A stretch of 64,000 nucleotides of DNA. It comes from Janthinobacterium sp. 67 (GTDB lineage: Bacteria; Pseudomonadota; Gammaproteobacteria; Burkholderiales; Burkholderiaceae_D). The notes under the pieces are model-generated. The model worked only from the letters and a program-made list of their open reading frames with translations, searched no databases and was not told where the DNA came from. Of the stretch, positions 19,265 to 28,763 are shown one piece after another. Made by a program: the position numbers and the translations under genes. The DNA lies in NCBI RefSeq assembly GCF_002797895.1, contig NZ_PGES01000001.1:1984001-2048000 (forward strand). The letters are read 5' to 3'. Each line of letters opens with the position of its first letter. The stretch's first letter is position 1.

Positions 19265-20014
19265 ATGACCGGCACCCTGTACCTGATTCCCAACCACCTC
19301 GGCCTGTCCGACGGCGCAAGCGACCCGCTGAGCCACATCATTCCAGAGCAAGTACGGCAGATCACGTCGCAGCTCGATTATTTCGTTGCGGAAAACGCCA
19401 AGACGGCGCGCGCCTTCTTGAAATTGATCGGCAACCAGCATCCGTTGGCCAAGCCATTGCAGGAAATCACGATTTCCGAACTGAACGTGAACACCCCGGC
19501 GCAAGCGCTGGCCGGCTTGCTGGCGCCCCTGCTGGCGGGCCGCGACGCGGGCCTCGTCTCGGAAGCGGGCGTGCCCGCCGTGGCCGATCCCGGCGCCGAC
19601 CTGGTGCGTCTGGCGCATCAGCACGGCATCAAAGTACGCCCGCTGGTGGGCCCCTCGTCGATCCTGCTGGCCGTGATGGCCAGCGGCTTGAACGGCCAGA
19701 GCTTCGCATTCAACGGCTACCTGCCCACGGACGCCGCCCTGCGCGCCAAGCGCATCAAGGAACTGGAAAGCCGCTCGCGCAATGAAAAGCAGACCCAGCT
19801 CTTCATTGAAACGCCGTACCGCAACGCCGCCATGCTCGAAGCCCTCGTGGCGCAATGCGCGCCATCGACCCTGATCTGCGTCGCTACCGACCTGAGCCTG
19901 GACACGGAAAGCGTGCAGACGTGGAATGGCGGACAGTGGAAGAAACAATTAGCCGCCGGAAAGGCGCCTGATTTCCACAAGAAACCGACCGTGTTCTTAC
20001 TGCTGGGACAGTAA
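19265..20014 (+). CDS. SAM-dependent methyltransferase, RsmI/tetrapyrrole methylase type
   Basis: The 249-residue protein has the two-domain tetrapyrrole-methylase fold. It starts TGTLYLIPNHLG and contains GRDAGLVSEAGVPAVADPGADLV, the SAM-site pattern of RsmI-type rRNA methyltransferases, and VGPSSILLAVMASGLNGQSFAFNGYLP. It is shorter than RsmI and resembles the shorter SAM-methyltransferase paralogue often found after maf, so the rRNA target is an inference. The ATG at 19265 lies just past repeat copy B. An earlier in-frame ATG at 19199 lies inside the repeat and was rejected. Confidence 0.82.
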   Translation: MTGTLYLIPNHLGLSDGASDPLSHIIPEQVRQITSQLDYFVAENAKTARAFLKLIGNQHPLAKPLQEITISELNVNTPAQALAGLLAPLLAGRDAGLVSEAGVPAVADPGADLVRLAHQHGIKVRPLVGPSSILLAVMASGLNGQSFAFNGYLPTDAALRAKRIKELESRSRNEKQTQLFIETPYRNAAMLEALVAQCAPSTLICVATDLSLDTESVQTWNGGQWKKQLAAGKAPDFHKKPTVFLLLGQ

Positions 20015-20026
20015 TCTCCCGATCAT

Positions 20027-20063
20027 AAAAAAACGCCACGATCAAATGATCGTGGCGTTTTTT
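20027..20063. terminator. Bidirectional intrinsic terminator
   Basis: A perfect 12-bp stem, ACGCCACGATCA/TGATCGTGGCGT, with a 2-nt loop is flanked by A7 on one side and T6 on the other. It can end transcription of the RsmI-like gene (plus) and rlmJ (minus). Confidence 0.92.
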
Positions 20064-20090
20064 ATTGCGGCACTACCAAGCAGAGTATGA

Positions 20091-21008
20091 CTACACCCTT
20101 CTGGTGCCTGTATTTTTCTGGCCGCCCTTGCCCGTTTCCAACACAAACTTCGCGCCATCGTCACGGCCCAATACCTTCACCAGGTACGGCATGACTTCGC
20201 GCAACATCGGCTCCAGGGTGTACGGCGGATTCAAGATGAACATGCCGCTGCTGTGCAAGCCGAAACCATCGGGCGACGGCGTGTTGACCGTCAGGGTCAC
20301 GTGCAGCCAGTCCGAGCTGGGCAGCTGCTTGAGCTTGTCGGCGAACTGGCGCGATTCCATGCGTTGCAGCACCGGGTACCAGACGGCATACATGCCGGAC
20401 GGGAAGCGCACGAGGGCGTCGGCCAGGGTGTCCTTGACCTTGCGGTAATCCATCTTGTCTTCATACGGCGGGTCGATCAGCACCAGCGCGCGGCGCGATG
20501 GCGGCGGCAGCAGGGCTTTCAGGCTCTGGAAGCCGTCGGCCTTGGTGATGAGCACGCGCTTGCCGCGCACGGTCGGACGCTCGCCCTGGGCCAGCGCATG
20601 CGCCTCGACCTTGCGGAAATTGTCGGCCAGAATCTTGGCGTCCGCCGGATGCAGCTCGAACAGGCGCAGGCGGTCTTGCTCACGGCTGACCTTGTCGGCG
20701 CAGTACGGCGAACCCGGGTAGTAGCGCATCTTGCCGCTCGGATTCATTTCCTTGATCAGCTTCATGTATTCCGCCAGCGAGGCCGGCCAGTCCGTGCGGT
20801 CCCACAGGGGCGCGATGCCCGTTTCGTATTCGGCGTTTTTCGAGGCATAACCGCCGTCGAGCGCATACACGCCTGCGCCGGAGTGGGTATCGATATAACT
20901 ATAGGCGGTATCTTTTTGATTCAGATATTGCAACAACTGAATCTGCACATAATGCTTCAACACATCGGCGTGATTACCCGCGTGAAAGGCGTGGCGGTAA
21001 CTCAACAT
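20091..21008 (-). CDS. rlmJ: 23S rRNA (adenine(2030)-N(6))-methyltransferase RlmJ
   Basis: RlmJ methylates A2030 of 23S rRNA. The sequence starts MLSYRHAFHAGNHADVLKH, the hallmark of the family, and has the catalytic DPPYE motif (IDPPYEDKMDY) near the middle plus GMFILNPPY near the end. The start at 21008 gives 305 residues. The upstream open frame to 21176 is unsupported. Convergent with the RsmI-like gene across a shared terminator. Confidence 0.93.
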   Translation of the reverse strand: MLSYRHAFHAGNHADVLKHYVQIQLLQYLNQKDTAYSYIDTHSGAGVYALDGGYASKNAEYETGIAPLWDRTDWPASLAEYMKLIKEMNPSGKMRYYPGSPYCADKVSREQDRLRLFELHPADAKILADNFRKVEAHALAQGERPTVRGKRVLITKADGFQSLKALLPPPSRRALVLIDPPYEDKMDYRKVKDTLADALVRFPSGMYAVWYPVLQRMESRQFADKLKQLPSSDWLHVTLTVNTPSPDGFGLHSSGMFILNPPYTLEPMLREVMPYLVKVLGRDDGAKFVLETGKGGQKNTGTRRV

Positions 21009-21283
21009 AAGCTGGCTAATTCCATAATAAAAATAAACAAAGGCGGGAGCGCTGACACCGGGCAGGGCATGAAAACAGACTGGAGGGGTCAGGCTGCGGG
21101 GCCAGGAAACAGCTAGGACCAGCGTAATCAGCGCGCAATTATCAGCATTATCCACCAGAAAGGTGTATAGCATCAAAAAACACGGCTAAACAAGCCCATG
21201 CATTCCCGGGACTGGCATCGCCGGGCGCGGTAGAATACGCGCATCGGGCGCCCGCGCCCATCCGCCCACTAATAGAAACGACC

Positions 21284-21715
21284 ATGCACAGCCTGACCCT
21301 CACGACCGATAACCGCGCCGACGTCGCGGCAACCCTGGCCGGTCCGCGCTGGACGGTGGCCTGCCTGTGCGCGCTGTGGTGCGGCACTTGCGGCACCTAC
21401 CGCGCCACGTTCGAGGAGCTGGCCGCGCGCCACCCGGACACCGTCTTCGTCTGGATCGACATCGAAGACCAGGCCGACGTGGTGGGCGACCTCGACATCG
21501 ACAACTTTCCCACCCTGCTGATCCAGCGCGAGGACAATGTCGCCTTCTTCGGCACCGTGCTGCCCGACGGCGGCCTGGCACACCGCATGGTGCAGGCGCA
21601 GCAGGCGCTCAGCAGCGAAGAACTGGCGGCGCTGGCCACCAGCACGCAGGAACGGCGCGACTGGCAGCAGGACTGTAATCTGCGCCATTTGCTGGCCGCC
21701 ACCCTGGCAGAGTAA
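21284..21715 (+). CDS. Thioredoxin-family protein
   Basis: This 143-residue protein has a thioredoxin fold with the active site WCGTC (C33 and C36) and the cis-Pro segment DNFPTLLIQ. No signal peptide is seen, so it is probably cytoplasmic. The C-terminal ~45 residues form an extra helical extension. A TAGAAT box at 21231-21236 could be the -10 of its promoter. It ends 3 bp from the convergent molybdenum hydroxylase gene. The substrate is unknown. Confidence 0.85.
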   Translation: MHSLTLTTDNRADVAATLAGPRWTVACLCALWCGTCGTYRATFEELAARHPDTVFVWIDIEDQADVVGDLDIDNFPTLLIQREDNVAFFGTVLPDGGLAHRMVQAQQALSSEELAALATSTQERRDWQQDCNLRHLLAATLAE

Positions 21716-21718
21716 ACG

Positions 21719-23992
21719 TCACGCCAGGCGCAGCGGCAGGCTGCGCAGCCTTTTCCCCGTCAAGCTGAATACGGCGTTGGCCACGGCCGGCGCAATCGGC
21801 GGCGTGCCTGGCTCACCCACGCCTTCGGGGTGTTCCGCGCTGGCGATGATGATGGTTTCCACATGCGGCTCCTGCCCCATGCGCAGCACGGGATAGTCGT
21901 GGAAGTTGGCCTGCTCCACTCTTCCCTCCTTGAAGGTGATCTCGCCGCCCAGCGCCGCCGACAGGCCGAACAGCACGGCCGATTCCATCTGCTGGGCGAT
22001 GATGTTCGGATTGACGGCAATGCCGCAATCGATGGCGCATACGACGCGCTGCACGCGAATTTCTCCGTTTTCCACGGACACCTGCGCCACTTGCGCGACG
22101 ATGCTGCCGAACGACTGGTGCAAGGCCACGCCATGCGCATGGCCGGGCGGAGGAGTTCCTGCCTTGGCAACTGCCGCGTCGAGCACGGCCAGGTGGCGCG
22201 GATGCTTGGCCAGCATGGCGCGGCGGAAAGCGACGCCATCCTGCCCTGCCGCATGGGCCAGTTCGTCGATGAAGCTTTCCTTGAAGAACGCGTTGTGCGA
22301 GTGCCCGACCGAGCGCCAGTAGCCGACCGGCACGGCGCTGTCGGCGATCACGTGGGCGATGCGCTGGTTGGCGATTTCATACGGCATGTCGAATTCGCCC
22401 TCGGCCGTCGTCTTGTCCGGCCCCGCGCCGGGCAAGCCGAAATTGCGCTGCAAAAACTGGTGCGTGATGGAGCCGCTGACGGATTTGTTGTCCCAGGAGG
22501 CGATGCGGCCATGCTCGTCGAGGCGGGCCGCAAAGCGGGCCAGCGCGGCGGGACGGTACATATCGTGCTTTGTGTCCTGCTCGCGCGTCCACACCAGCTG
22601 CACGGGCGCGCCATCGCACTGCAGCGCGATGGCCACGGCTTGCGCGACCATATCCACTTCCAGGCGGCGGCCGAAACCGCCGCCGAGCAGCAGCACCTCG
22701 ATGCTGACGTCCTTCGCATCGACGCCGGCCACTTTCGCCGCCACGTCGACGGCGATGCCGGGCGCCTGCGTCGAGGCCCACAGCATCACCTTGCCATTTT
22801 TCACCTGCGCGGTGCAGTTGACGGGCTCCATGGCGGCGTGCGCGAGGAACGGCGCGCGGTACTCGGCGCTGACCTGCCGCATGCCCTGCACCGCCTTGCC
22901 CTCGACTTCGCCGCTGGCGTGGTAGGCATATCCGGCTTCGCTATCCAACAGGCGGGCAAACTCCGCGTAGACGCCGGCGCTGGACAAGTTCGCCTGCGGG
23001 CCAGCCTTCCACTGCGTCGGCAAGGTGGCCGCCGCCTGCTTGGCGCGCCACCAGGTATCGGCCACCACGGCCGCGCACGAAATGCTGCGCTGCGCCAGCT
23101 GCGGCGTCAGGTCCAGCACTTTTTTCACGCCGGGCATGGCGAGTATGGGCGCCGCGTCGAACGCGGCCAGGGTATCGCCCAGGCGCGGCGGCAAATGCAG
23201 GGCCGCATACAGCATGCCGGGCGGACGCGCATCGATGCCGAAACGCGCGCTGCCATTGACTTTCGATGGCGTATCGCGGCGCGGCGCCGGCTGGCCGATC
23301 AGCTTGAAATCCCTGGGCAGTTTCAGCACGGGCGTGCCCGGATCGATAGCGGCGGCGCGCTGCGCCAGGCTGGCGTAGCTGGCGCGCCGGCCGTCCGGGT
23401 GCAGCACTTCGCCGTCCTGCGTGCGGCACTGCGCGGCCGGCACCTGCCACAGCGCGGCGGCAGCGCTCACCAGCATGGCGCGCGCCGATGCCCCCGCCTC
23501 GCGCATGGGACCCCAGCCATCCTTCACGCTCGACGAGCCGCCCGTGACGATCACGCCCAGTTCGCGCGCCGCCTTGGCCACCGTCCACTGCGCCAGCGCT
23601 TTGACGCGGCCGTGGTCGTCGGGGTGGAAAGGCAAGCCATCCTGGAGCATGGCGACATTGCCGAAGATTTTATCCATGGGCGCCTGGATCAGCCTGACGC
23701 TGGCCAGCGGCACGTCGAGTTCCTCGGCCACCAGCATCGGCAAGGCCGTATGCACGCCCTGCCCCATCTCGCTGCGCGGCATGGCCAGGATCACCGTGCC
23801 ATCCGTTTGGATCGCCAGCCAGCCGTTGAGGGCCACGGCGCCATCCTGCAGCGGCAGCGGCGCGCTGCCGTGCAGACGCTGGCGCGGCGGCAGCACGCCC
23901 CAGCCCAGCACCAGGGCGCCCACGCCGGCCACGCCGAGACCCAGGCCGCCGAGCAGGAAACGGCGGCGCGACGTGTTTTTTTCTGCGGCCAT
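21719..23992 (-). CDS. Molybdenum hydroxylase large subunit, isoquinoline 1-oxidoreductase beta-like
   Basis: The protein belongs to the xanthine dehydrogenase/aldehyde oxidoreductase family that hydroxylates aromatic N-heterocycles or aldehydes with a molybdopterin cofactor. A Tat-type signal, TSRRRFLLGGLGLGVAG, is at residues 8-24, so it is exported folded. LLLGGGFGRRLEVD is a cofactor-binding block, and GEPGTPPIAPAVANA near the C-terminus carries the conserved catalytic Glu. The 757-residue length fits IorB-type subunits. The small [2Fe-2S] subunit (IorA-type) is not next to it, which is unusual. The GGDEF-EAL gene ends 17 bp upstream on the same strand. Confidence 0.88.
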   Translation of the reverse strand: MAAEKNTSRRRFLLGGLGLGVAGVGALVLGWGVLPPRQRLHGSAPLPLQDGAVALNGWLAIQTDGTVILAMPRSEMGQGVHTALPMLVAEELDVPLASVRLIQAPMDKIFGNVAMLQDGLPFHPDDHGRVKALAQWTVAKAARELGVIVTGGSSSVKDGWGPMREAGASARAMLVSAAAALWQVPAAQCRTQDGEVLHPDGRRASYASLAQRAAAIDPGTPVLKLPRDFKLIGQPAPRRDTPSKVNGSARFGIDARPPGMLYAALHLPPRLGDTLAAFDAAPILAMPGVKKVLDLTPQLAQRSISCAAVVADTWWRAKQAAATLPTQWKAGPQANLSSAGVYAEFARLLDSEAGYAYHASGEVEGKAVQGMRQVSAEYRAPFLAHAAMEPVNCTAQVKNGKVMLWASTQAPGIAVDVAAKVAGVDAKDVSIEVLLLGGGFGRRLEVDMVAQAVAIALQCDGAPVQLVWTREQDTKHDMYRPAALARFAARLDEHGRIASWDNKSVSGSITHQFLQRNFGLPGAGPDKTTAEGEFDMPYEIANQRIAHVIADSAVPVGYWRSVGHSHNAFFKESFIDELAHAAGQDGVAFRRAMLAKHPRHLAVLDAAVAKAGTPPPGHAHGVALHQSFGSIVAQVAQVSVENGEIRVQRVVCAIDCGIAVNPNIIAQQMESAVLFGLSAALGGEITFKEGRVEQANFHDYPVLRMGQEPHVETIIIASAEHPEGVGEPGTPPIAPAVANAVFSLTGKRLRSLPLRLA

Positions 23993-24009
23993 GGGATACC
24001 CTTTATTAG

Positions 24010-27000
24010 TTAATGATCGATCCAGCGCTCCAGCATATCCTGAGCCAGCACCGGACGGCTATAAAAATAACCTTGCGCCAGTTTGCAGCCATGGCGCAGC
24101 AGGAAGGCGGCCTGCTCTTCCGTCTCCACGCCTTCGGCAATCACCGACAATTGCATGCTCTTGCCCAGCTGGATGATGGCAATCGCAATCGCTTCGTCGT
24201 TGACGTCCGTCGAGATATCCTTGATGAAGGAGCGGTCGATCTTCAGGGTCTGCACGGGCAGCTGTTTCAGATACGCGAGCGAGGAATAGCCGGTGCCGAA
24301 GTCGTCGATGGCCAGGCCCACGCCGATGGCGTGCAAGTCGTTGATGAAACCGAGGGCGTCGCCCGTGTTCATGATGACGGATTCCGTCACTTCCAGCTGC
24401 AGGCGCTGCGGCTCGAGGCCCGTTTCCTTCAATATGGCGGCCACCATGCCGGCGATGCTGCCCCGCTCGAACTGTTTTACCGATAAATTCACGGCCATCT
24501 TCGGCACGTGCAAGCCCTGCGCCTGCCAGCGCACCATCTGGCGGCATGCTTCGTCGAGCACCCATTTGCCCAGCTGGTTGATGAAACCGCTGTCCTCGGC
24601 CAGCGGGATGAAGCGGGCCGGCGGCACCAGGCCCAGTTCCGGGTGGTTCCAGCGCACCAGCGCCTCGACGCCGACCAGGCGGCCCGTGTCGATTTCCACC
24701 TGCGGCTGGTAATTGAGGAACATCTCGTTCTTCTCGATCGAGCGGCGCAAGAAGGTTTCCAGGCGCAGACGCTCGACGCCCTCGCCCGTCATCGACGGCG
24801 CATAGAAGCGGTAGCCGTTGCGCCCGCGCGCCTTGGCCTGGTACATGGCCACGTCGGCATTGCGGATCAACATGTTCAAGTCCAGCGCGTCGTCCGGATA
24901 CAGGCTGATGCCCACGCTGCAGGTGACGAACAGTTCATGGCCGGCCACCGTGAACGGCTGGTCGAACATGGTCATCAGCTTTTCCGCCACCTGCGTGGCG
25001 CCATATTCGCCGTCGATGCGTTCGAGCAGGACGATGAATTCGTCGCCGCCCAGGCGCGCCAAAGTATCGCCTTCGCGCAGGCGGGCCGCCAGCTGGCCGG
25101 CCACCTTTTGCAACAGTTCGTCGCCCACATGGTGGCCCAGGGTGTCGTTGACGTTCTTGAAGCGGTCCAGGTCGATGAACAGCACGGCCAGCTGTTCCTG
25201 GTCGCGCGCGGCGCGCAGCAGCGCGTGCTGTAGCCGGTCGTGGAACAGCAGCCGGTTCGGCAGCGCCGTCAGCGGGTCGTGATGGGCCATGTGGTCGAGC
25301 TTTTCCTGCGATTCCTTGATCAGGGTGATGTCGCTGAACACGCCCACGTAATGGGTGGTGACGGCGCGCGTGTCGCGCACGGCGCTGATGGTCAGCCATT
25401 CCAGGTACACCTCGCCGTTCTTGCGCCGGTTCCAGATCTCGCCGCGCCAGAAGCCCGAGACGGCCAGTTCATCCCACAGGGCCTGGTAAAACGCGGCGTC
25501 GTGGCGCTCGGAACGCGTCAGCGACGCGTGCCGCCCCAGCGCCTCGGCTTCGGCGTAACCGGTGATCTGCGTGAAGGCGGGGTTGACGGTGACGATGATG
25601 CCCTCCGCGTCGACCACCATCACGCCATCGGCGATGTGTTCGAGCACGGTGGCCGACAAACGCAGCTTTTCCTCGGCTTCCTTGCGCGCCGTGATGTCGG
25701 CATACACCCAGATGCTGCCTTCGTTCGGGCGCAGCGGGTCGAGCGCGCAGCCGCTCACCAGCGCCCAGAACAGGCTGCCGTCGCGGCGTTTGTACTGGCG
25801 CTCCTCGCTGAAGTCGCCGCCCTTGGCCAGCATCGGATACTGGCGCTCGCCCGCCTCCTCGAAGTCATACGACGTCGTAAACACGATGGCGGTGGAATTG
25901 CCCGTCATCTCGCCATGGCCGTAGCCGAACAATTCCTCGCAGCGGCGGTTGACGGAAATGATGCGGCGGTGGCGCACGAACATCACGCCGAACATCACGT
26001 TGTCGAGGATGGCGCTCTGCTCGGTGAGCAGCGCTTCGATGCGCATCTCGTGGTGCTTGCGCTGGCTGATGTCGGCGATGATGCCGTCGATCCAGATGAT
26101 GCCCGGCTCGCCCGCCTGCGGCTGGCCATTCTCGGCCACCCAGCGCTCGATGCCGAAAGCGTCGACGATACGGTATTCCAGCGCATACGGCCGCCCGTCG
26201 TGCACCGCCTGGCGGACGGCGCGGCGGTGTTCGCGGCGATCTTCCGGGCAGATCAGGTCGGCCCAGGCATGCGTGGTGCCGCGCATGAACTGGCGCGCCG
26301 AATAGCCGGAAATGTCTTCGATGGCGTCGCTGACGAAATCGATGGGGCCATCGGGCCGGTAGCGGAAGACGGCGCCCGGCACCTGCGTGACGATGGTGCG
26401 GAAACGCTCTTCGCGCTGGCCCACGTCCTCGAACAGCTGGCCGATGGCCGCGCGCATTTGCTCGAGCTGCGCCGTCAGGCGGCCCAGCTCGTCATTGCTG
26501 TGCGACGCCAGCGGCGTGTCGAAATCGCCATGCGACAGGCGGTCGGAAAAGCGCGTCAGGCGGCGCAGGGGTTTGAGCAGGCGGCGGTTCAGGAACAGCA
26601 CGATCAGCGCCATCGACACGGCCAGCTGCGCACCCAGCACGAAAATATACGACATCTGCTTTTCGCGCAGCTCCTGCTGGCTGCGCGCATCGTCCATTTC
26701 GACGACGACGTGGCCGATGCGTTCGCCGCGCACGAGGATGTCGCGCTCGGCGCGGTACAGATTGCCCACGGGCCGCTGCGGCGCCTGCAGGCTGATGAAT
26801 TCCGTGTCACCCTGTCCCAGCACCTTCACCAGCAGCACGGCACGGTCGCGCATCACCGACTCGACCAGCGAATGGGCCGATTCCGCATTCATGTTCCACA
26901 GCGACTCCTGCATGCCCAGCGCCAGGATATCGGCATTGCGCTGCAAGGCCTCGTTCAGGCTGGTGCGCGCCGACTGGCGCTCGTGCACGCCGACCAGCAC

Positions 27001-27126
27001 ATAGCTGCCGAAGATGGCGGGCACGACGAGGCCGCCGAATACCACCAGCAGCAAGGCGCCATAGATCGACGAGCCGTACAGCACGCGCAGGCTGGCGCGC
27101 AGGCGCTGGTAAGGTGAATTAAACAT
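24010..27126 (-). CDS. Membrane PAS-GGDEF-EAL cyclic-di-GMP protein
   Basis: This 1038-residue protein is a probable sensor that makes or breaks cyclic-di-GMP. The layout is TM1 (~20-40), a periplasmic segment, TM2 (~168-188), HAMP (~188-240), three PAS regions (~245-360, 365-490, 495-610), GGDEF (~620-780) and EAL (~790-1035). The GGDEF motif is intact (RLGGDEFIVLLE), and so is the EAL motif (GVEALVRWNHPELG) with DDFGTGYSSL downstream. Both domains keep their signatures, so both activities are possible. It lies 17 bp upstream of the molybdenum hydroxylase gene on the same strand; any functional link is unknown. Confidence 0.92.
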   Translation of the reverse strand: MFNSPYQRLRASLRVLYGSSIYGALLLVVFGGLVVPAIFGSYVLVGVHERQSARTSLNEALQRNADILALGMQESLWNMNAESAHSLVESVMRDRAVLLVKVLGQGDTEFISLQAPQRPVGNLYRAERDILVRGERIGHVVVEMDDARSQQELREKQMSYIFVLGAQLAVSMALIVLFLNRRLLKPLRRLTRFSDRLSHGDFDTPLASHSNDELGRLTAQLEQMRAAIGQLFEDVGQREERFRTIVTQVPGAVFRYRPDGPIDFVSDAIEDISGYSARQFMRGTTHAWADLICPEDRREHRRAVRQAVHDGRPYALEYRIVDAFGIERWVAENGQPQAGEPGIIWIDGIIADISQRKHHEMRIEALLTEQSAILDNVMFGVMFVRHRRIISVNRRCEELFGYGHGEMTGNSTAIVFTTSYDFEEAGERQYPMLAKGGDFSEERQYKRRDGSLFWALVSGCALDPLRPNEGSIWVYADITARKEAEEKLRLSATVLEHIADGVMVVDAEGIIVTVNPAFTQITGYAEAEALGRHASLTRSERHDAAFYQALWDELAVSGFWRGEIWNRRKNGEVYLEWLTISAVRDTRAVTTHYVGVFSDITLIKESQEKLDHMAHHDPLTALPNRLLFHDRLQHALLRAARDQEQLAVLFIDLDRFKNVNDTLGHHVGDELLQKVAGQLAARLREGDTLARLGGDEFIVLLERIDGEYGATQVAEKLMTMFDQPFTVAGHELFVTCSVGISLYPDDALDLNMLIRNADVAMYQAKARGRNGYRFYAPSMTGEGVERLRLETFLRRSIEKNEMFLNYQPQVEIDTGRLVGVEALVRWNHPELGLVPPARFIPLAEDSGFINQLGKWVLDEACRQMVRWQAQGLHVPKMAVNLSVKQFERGSIAGMVAAILKETGLEPQRLQLEVTESVIMNTGDALGFINDLHAIGVGLAIDDFGTGYSSLAYLKQLPVQTLKIDRSFIKDISTDVNDEAIAIAIIQLGKSMQLSVIAEGVETEEQAAFLLRHGCKLAQGYFYSRPVLAQDMLERWIDH

Positions 27127-27385
27127 GCGGCAACAGGGCGACAGGGATCAGGCGGGCGATCATTGAACTTTACAGGGGAATCGGTGGTGAGGCGGGAAGA
27201 AACTTTATGAGGAGCAATTATGCATGGAAAAAGCGGGGGAAGTCACCAATAAACACACGCCAGCGGTGTCCTCATGTCATATAGACAGGGTGGAAAAACC
27301 ACACGCGAGCCGGCGCGCCCGGCCGGCGCCAGCAGAAAAACGCGCAGCTTGCTATCATCGCGCCACTTTACCTAGAGGAACCACC

Positions 27386-27892
27386 ATGACCTTCTCCATC
27401 TACTCCGCTTCGATCCCCGTCTTCAAACAGATCCTGGGCAGTCTGGCCGCCATCCTGGACAAGGCGGAATCGCACGCGCAAGACAAGAAAATCGATCCGA
27501 ACGCCCTGCTGAACTTCCGCCTGTTCCCGGACATGCTGCCGTTCGTGCGCCAGATCCAGATCGCCACCGACTTCGCCAAGGGCTGTGGCGCGCGCCTGGC
27601 CGGCGTGGCCGTGCCACCGTACGAAGACAGCGAACAGAGCTTCGCGGAGCTGAAGGCGCGCATCGTGAAAACCATCGCCTTCCTGGAAAGCCTGCCGCAA
27701 GCGGACATCGACGGCAGCGAAACGCGCGCCATCACCACGGGCAGCGGCGAAAAGACCAAGCACTTCACAGGCCAGACCTATCTGTTCCACTACGCGCTGC
27801 CGCACTTCTTCTTCCACGCGACGACGGCGTACGACATCCTGCGTCACAATGGTATCGAAGTCGGCAAGAAAGATTTCATCGGCAGCTATTGA
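27386..27892 (+). CDS. DUF1993 family protein
   Basis: This 168-residue soluble protein starts MTFSIYSASIPVFKQILGSL behind an AGAGG Shine-Dalgarno. It contains FRLFPDMLPFVRQIQIATDFAKG and the C-terminal YLFHYALPHFFFHATTAYDILRHNGIEVGK, the DUF1993 pattern, which is a DinB-like helical bundle. The function is not known. The two His in the C-terminal helix may be metal ligands, which is only a guess from the related DinB fold. The in-frame ATG at 27224 has no family support. Confidence 0.85.
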   Translation: MTFSIYSASIPVFKQILGSLAAILDKAESHAQDKKIDPNALLNFRLFPDMLPFVRQIQIATDFAKGCGARLAGVAVPPYEDSEQSFAELKARIVKTIAFLESLPQADIDGSETRAITTGSGEKTKHFTGQTYLFHYALPHFFFHATTAYDILRHNGIEVGKKDFIGSY

Positions 27893-27912
27893 TCGTTAGC
27901 GTCAACAGTACC

Positions 27913-27975
27913 GGGGTCAGACCCTCAATGCCGCTCCCACAAAGTCATCGCTGACATGTGAGGGGGTCTGACCCC
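27913..27975. repeat. Intergenic element with GGGGTCAGACCC...GTCTGACCCC ends
   Basis: The 63-bp element between the DUF1993 and DUF1289 genes has near-perfect inverted ends, GGGGTCAGACCC and GGGGGTCTGACCCC. Its centre differs from copies A and B, so it shares only the terminal motif. Confidence 0.65.
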
Positions 27976-27996
27976 AGCAGTTGCCGTTGGGTTAAA

Positions 27997-28191
27997 TCAG
28001 GTATTCCTGCGCGGATACCCTTGCGCCAGTATCCTCACCCACACCACTTCCTTCTCCTCATCCGTCATCGACACCCAGTGGGCCACTTCCACCACGGTGC
28101 GGCCGCAGCCGCGGCAGATTTCATCGAAAGTCGTCGAGCACACGGCCACGCAGGGCGTGTCTGGACGCGGCGGCAATTCCTCGTCAGCCAT
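27997..28191 (-). CDS. DUF1289 small Cys-containing protein
   Basis: This 64-residue protein reads MADEELPPRPDTPCVAVCST, then EICRGCGRTVVEVAHWVSM. The four Cys in a CxxxC...CxxC pattern and the following W are the DUF1289 signature and suggest metal binding. Its ATG overlaps the stop of the DUF1415 gene (ATGA), so translation is probably coupled. It is short and easily missed. Function unknown. Confidence 0.85.
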   Translation of the reverse strand: MADEELPPRPDTPCVAVCSTTFDEICRGCGRTVVEVAHWVSMTDEEKEVVWVRILAQGYPRRNT

Positions 28192-28763
28192 CAGGATACC
28201 TTCGGCAGGCCGAGCTTTTCCCAGCCTTCGGTGCCCAGCGCTTCCAGGGTGGCGATATTCTTGTCGAAGATGTCCGACGCTTCCGGGAAGGCCTCGACGG
28301 CGCGCTCGATGCTGTCTTCGCGCAGCAGGTGCAGGGTCGGGTATGGCGAGCGGTTCGTATAGTTGCTGATGTCGTCCTCGAACGTCTCGGCAAACTGGTA
28401 GTTCGGGTGAAAACTGGCCACTTGCAGTTCGCCAGCCAGGTGCATGTCTTCCACGGCCGCATCGGCCACGTCGAGAAACTCGTTGTAGTCGAGGAAATCG
28501 TTCAGAGTGTACGGGTGGATCAGCAGGGTCGTGTCGATCTGCTCGGGATCCGTGTCGGCCAGGGTTTGCAGCTCGTCCATCAGCATCGCCAGCAAATCTT
28601 CTGGATTGCTCGATTCGCACACCACATAGCGGATCTGCTTCTTGACGTGCACGGCCTTGGCGAACGGGCACAGGTTCAGGCCGATCACGGCCTTTTCCAG
28701 CCAGGCAACGGTATTGGCGATGATGACGGCGTTGTCGTCGTCGTGGCGCGGCGGGGTGTTCAT
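28191..28763 (-). CDS. DUF1415 family protein
   Basis: This 190-residue soluble protein has the family features ANTVAWLEKAVIGLNLCPFAKAV near the N-terminus, LLIHPYTLNDFLDYNEFLD in the middle, and SPYPTLHLLREDSIERAVE. The conserved NLCPFA Cys is present. Function is not known. It forms a two-gene unit with the overlapping DUF1289 gene. A GC-rich inverted repeat, GGCCGGC/GCCGGCC, lies upstream at 28789-28811. Confidence 0.87.
   Translation of the reverse strand: MNTPPRHDDDNAVIIANTVAWLEKAVIGLNLCPFAKAVHVKKQIRYVVCESSNPEDLLAMLMDELQTLADTDPEQIDTTLLIHPYTLNDFLDYNEFLDVADAAVEDMHLAGELQVASFHPNYQFAETFEDDISNYTNRSPYPTLHLLREDSIERAVEAFPEASDIFDKNIATLEALGTEGWEKLGLPKVS

Noticed and set aside
21084..21107. GGGGTCAGGC sequence upstream of rlmJ
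   Set aside because: It matches only one end of the GGGGTCAGACCC element. No second end is nearby, so it was not called a repeat.
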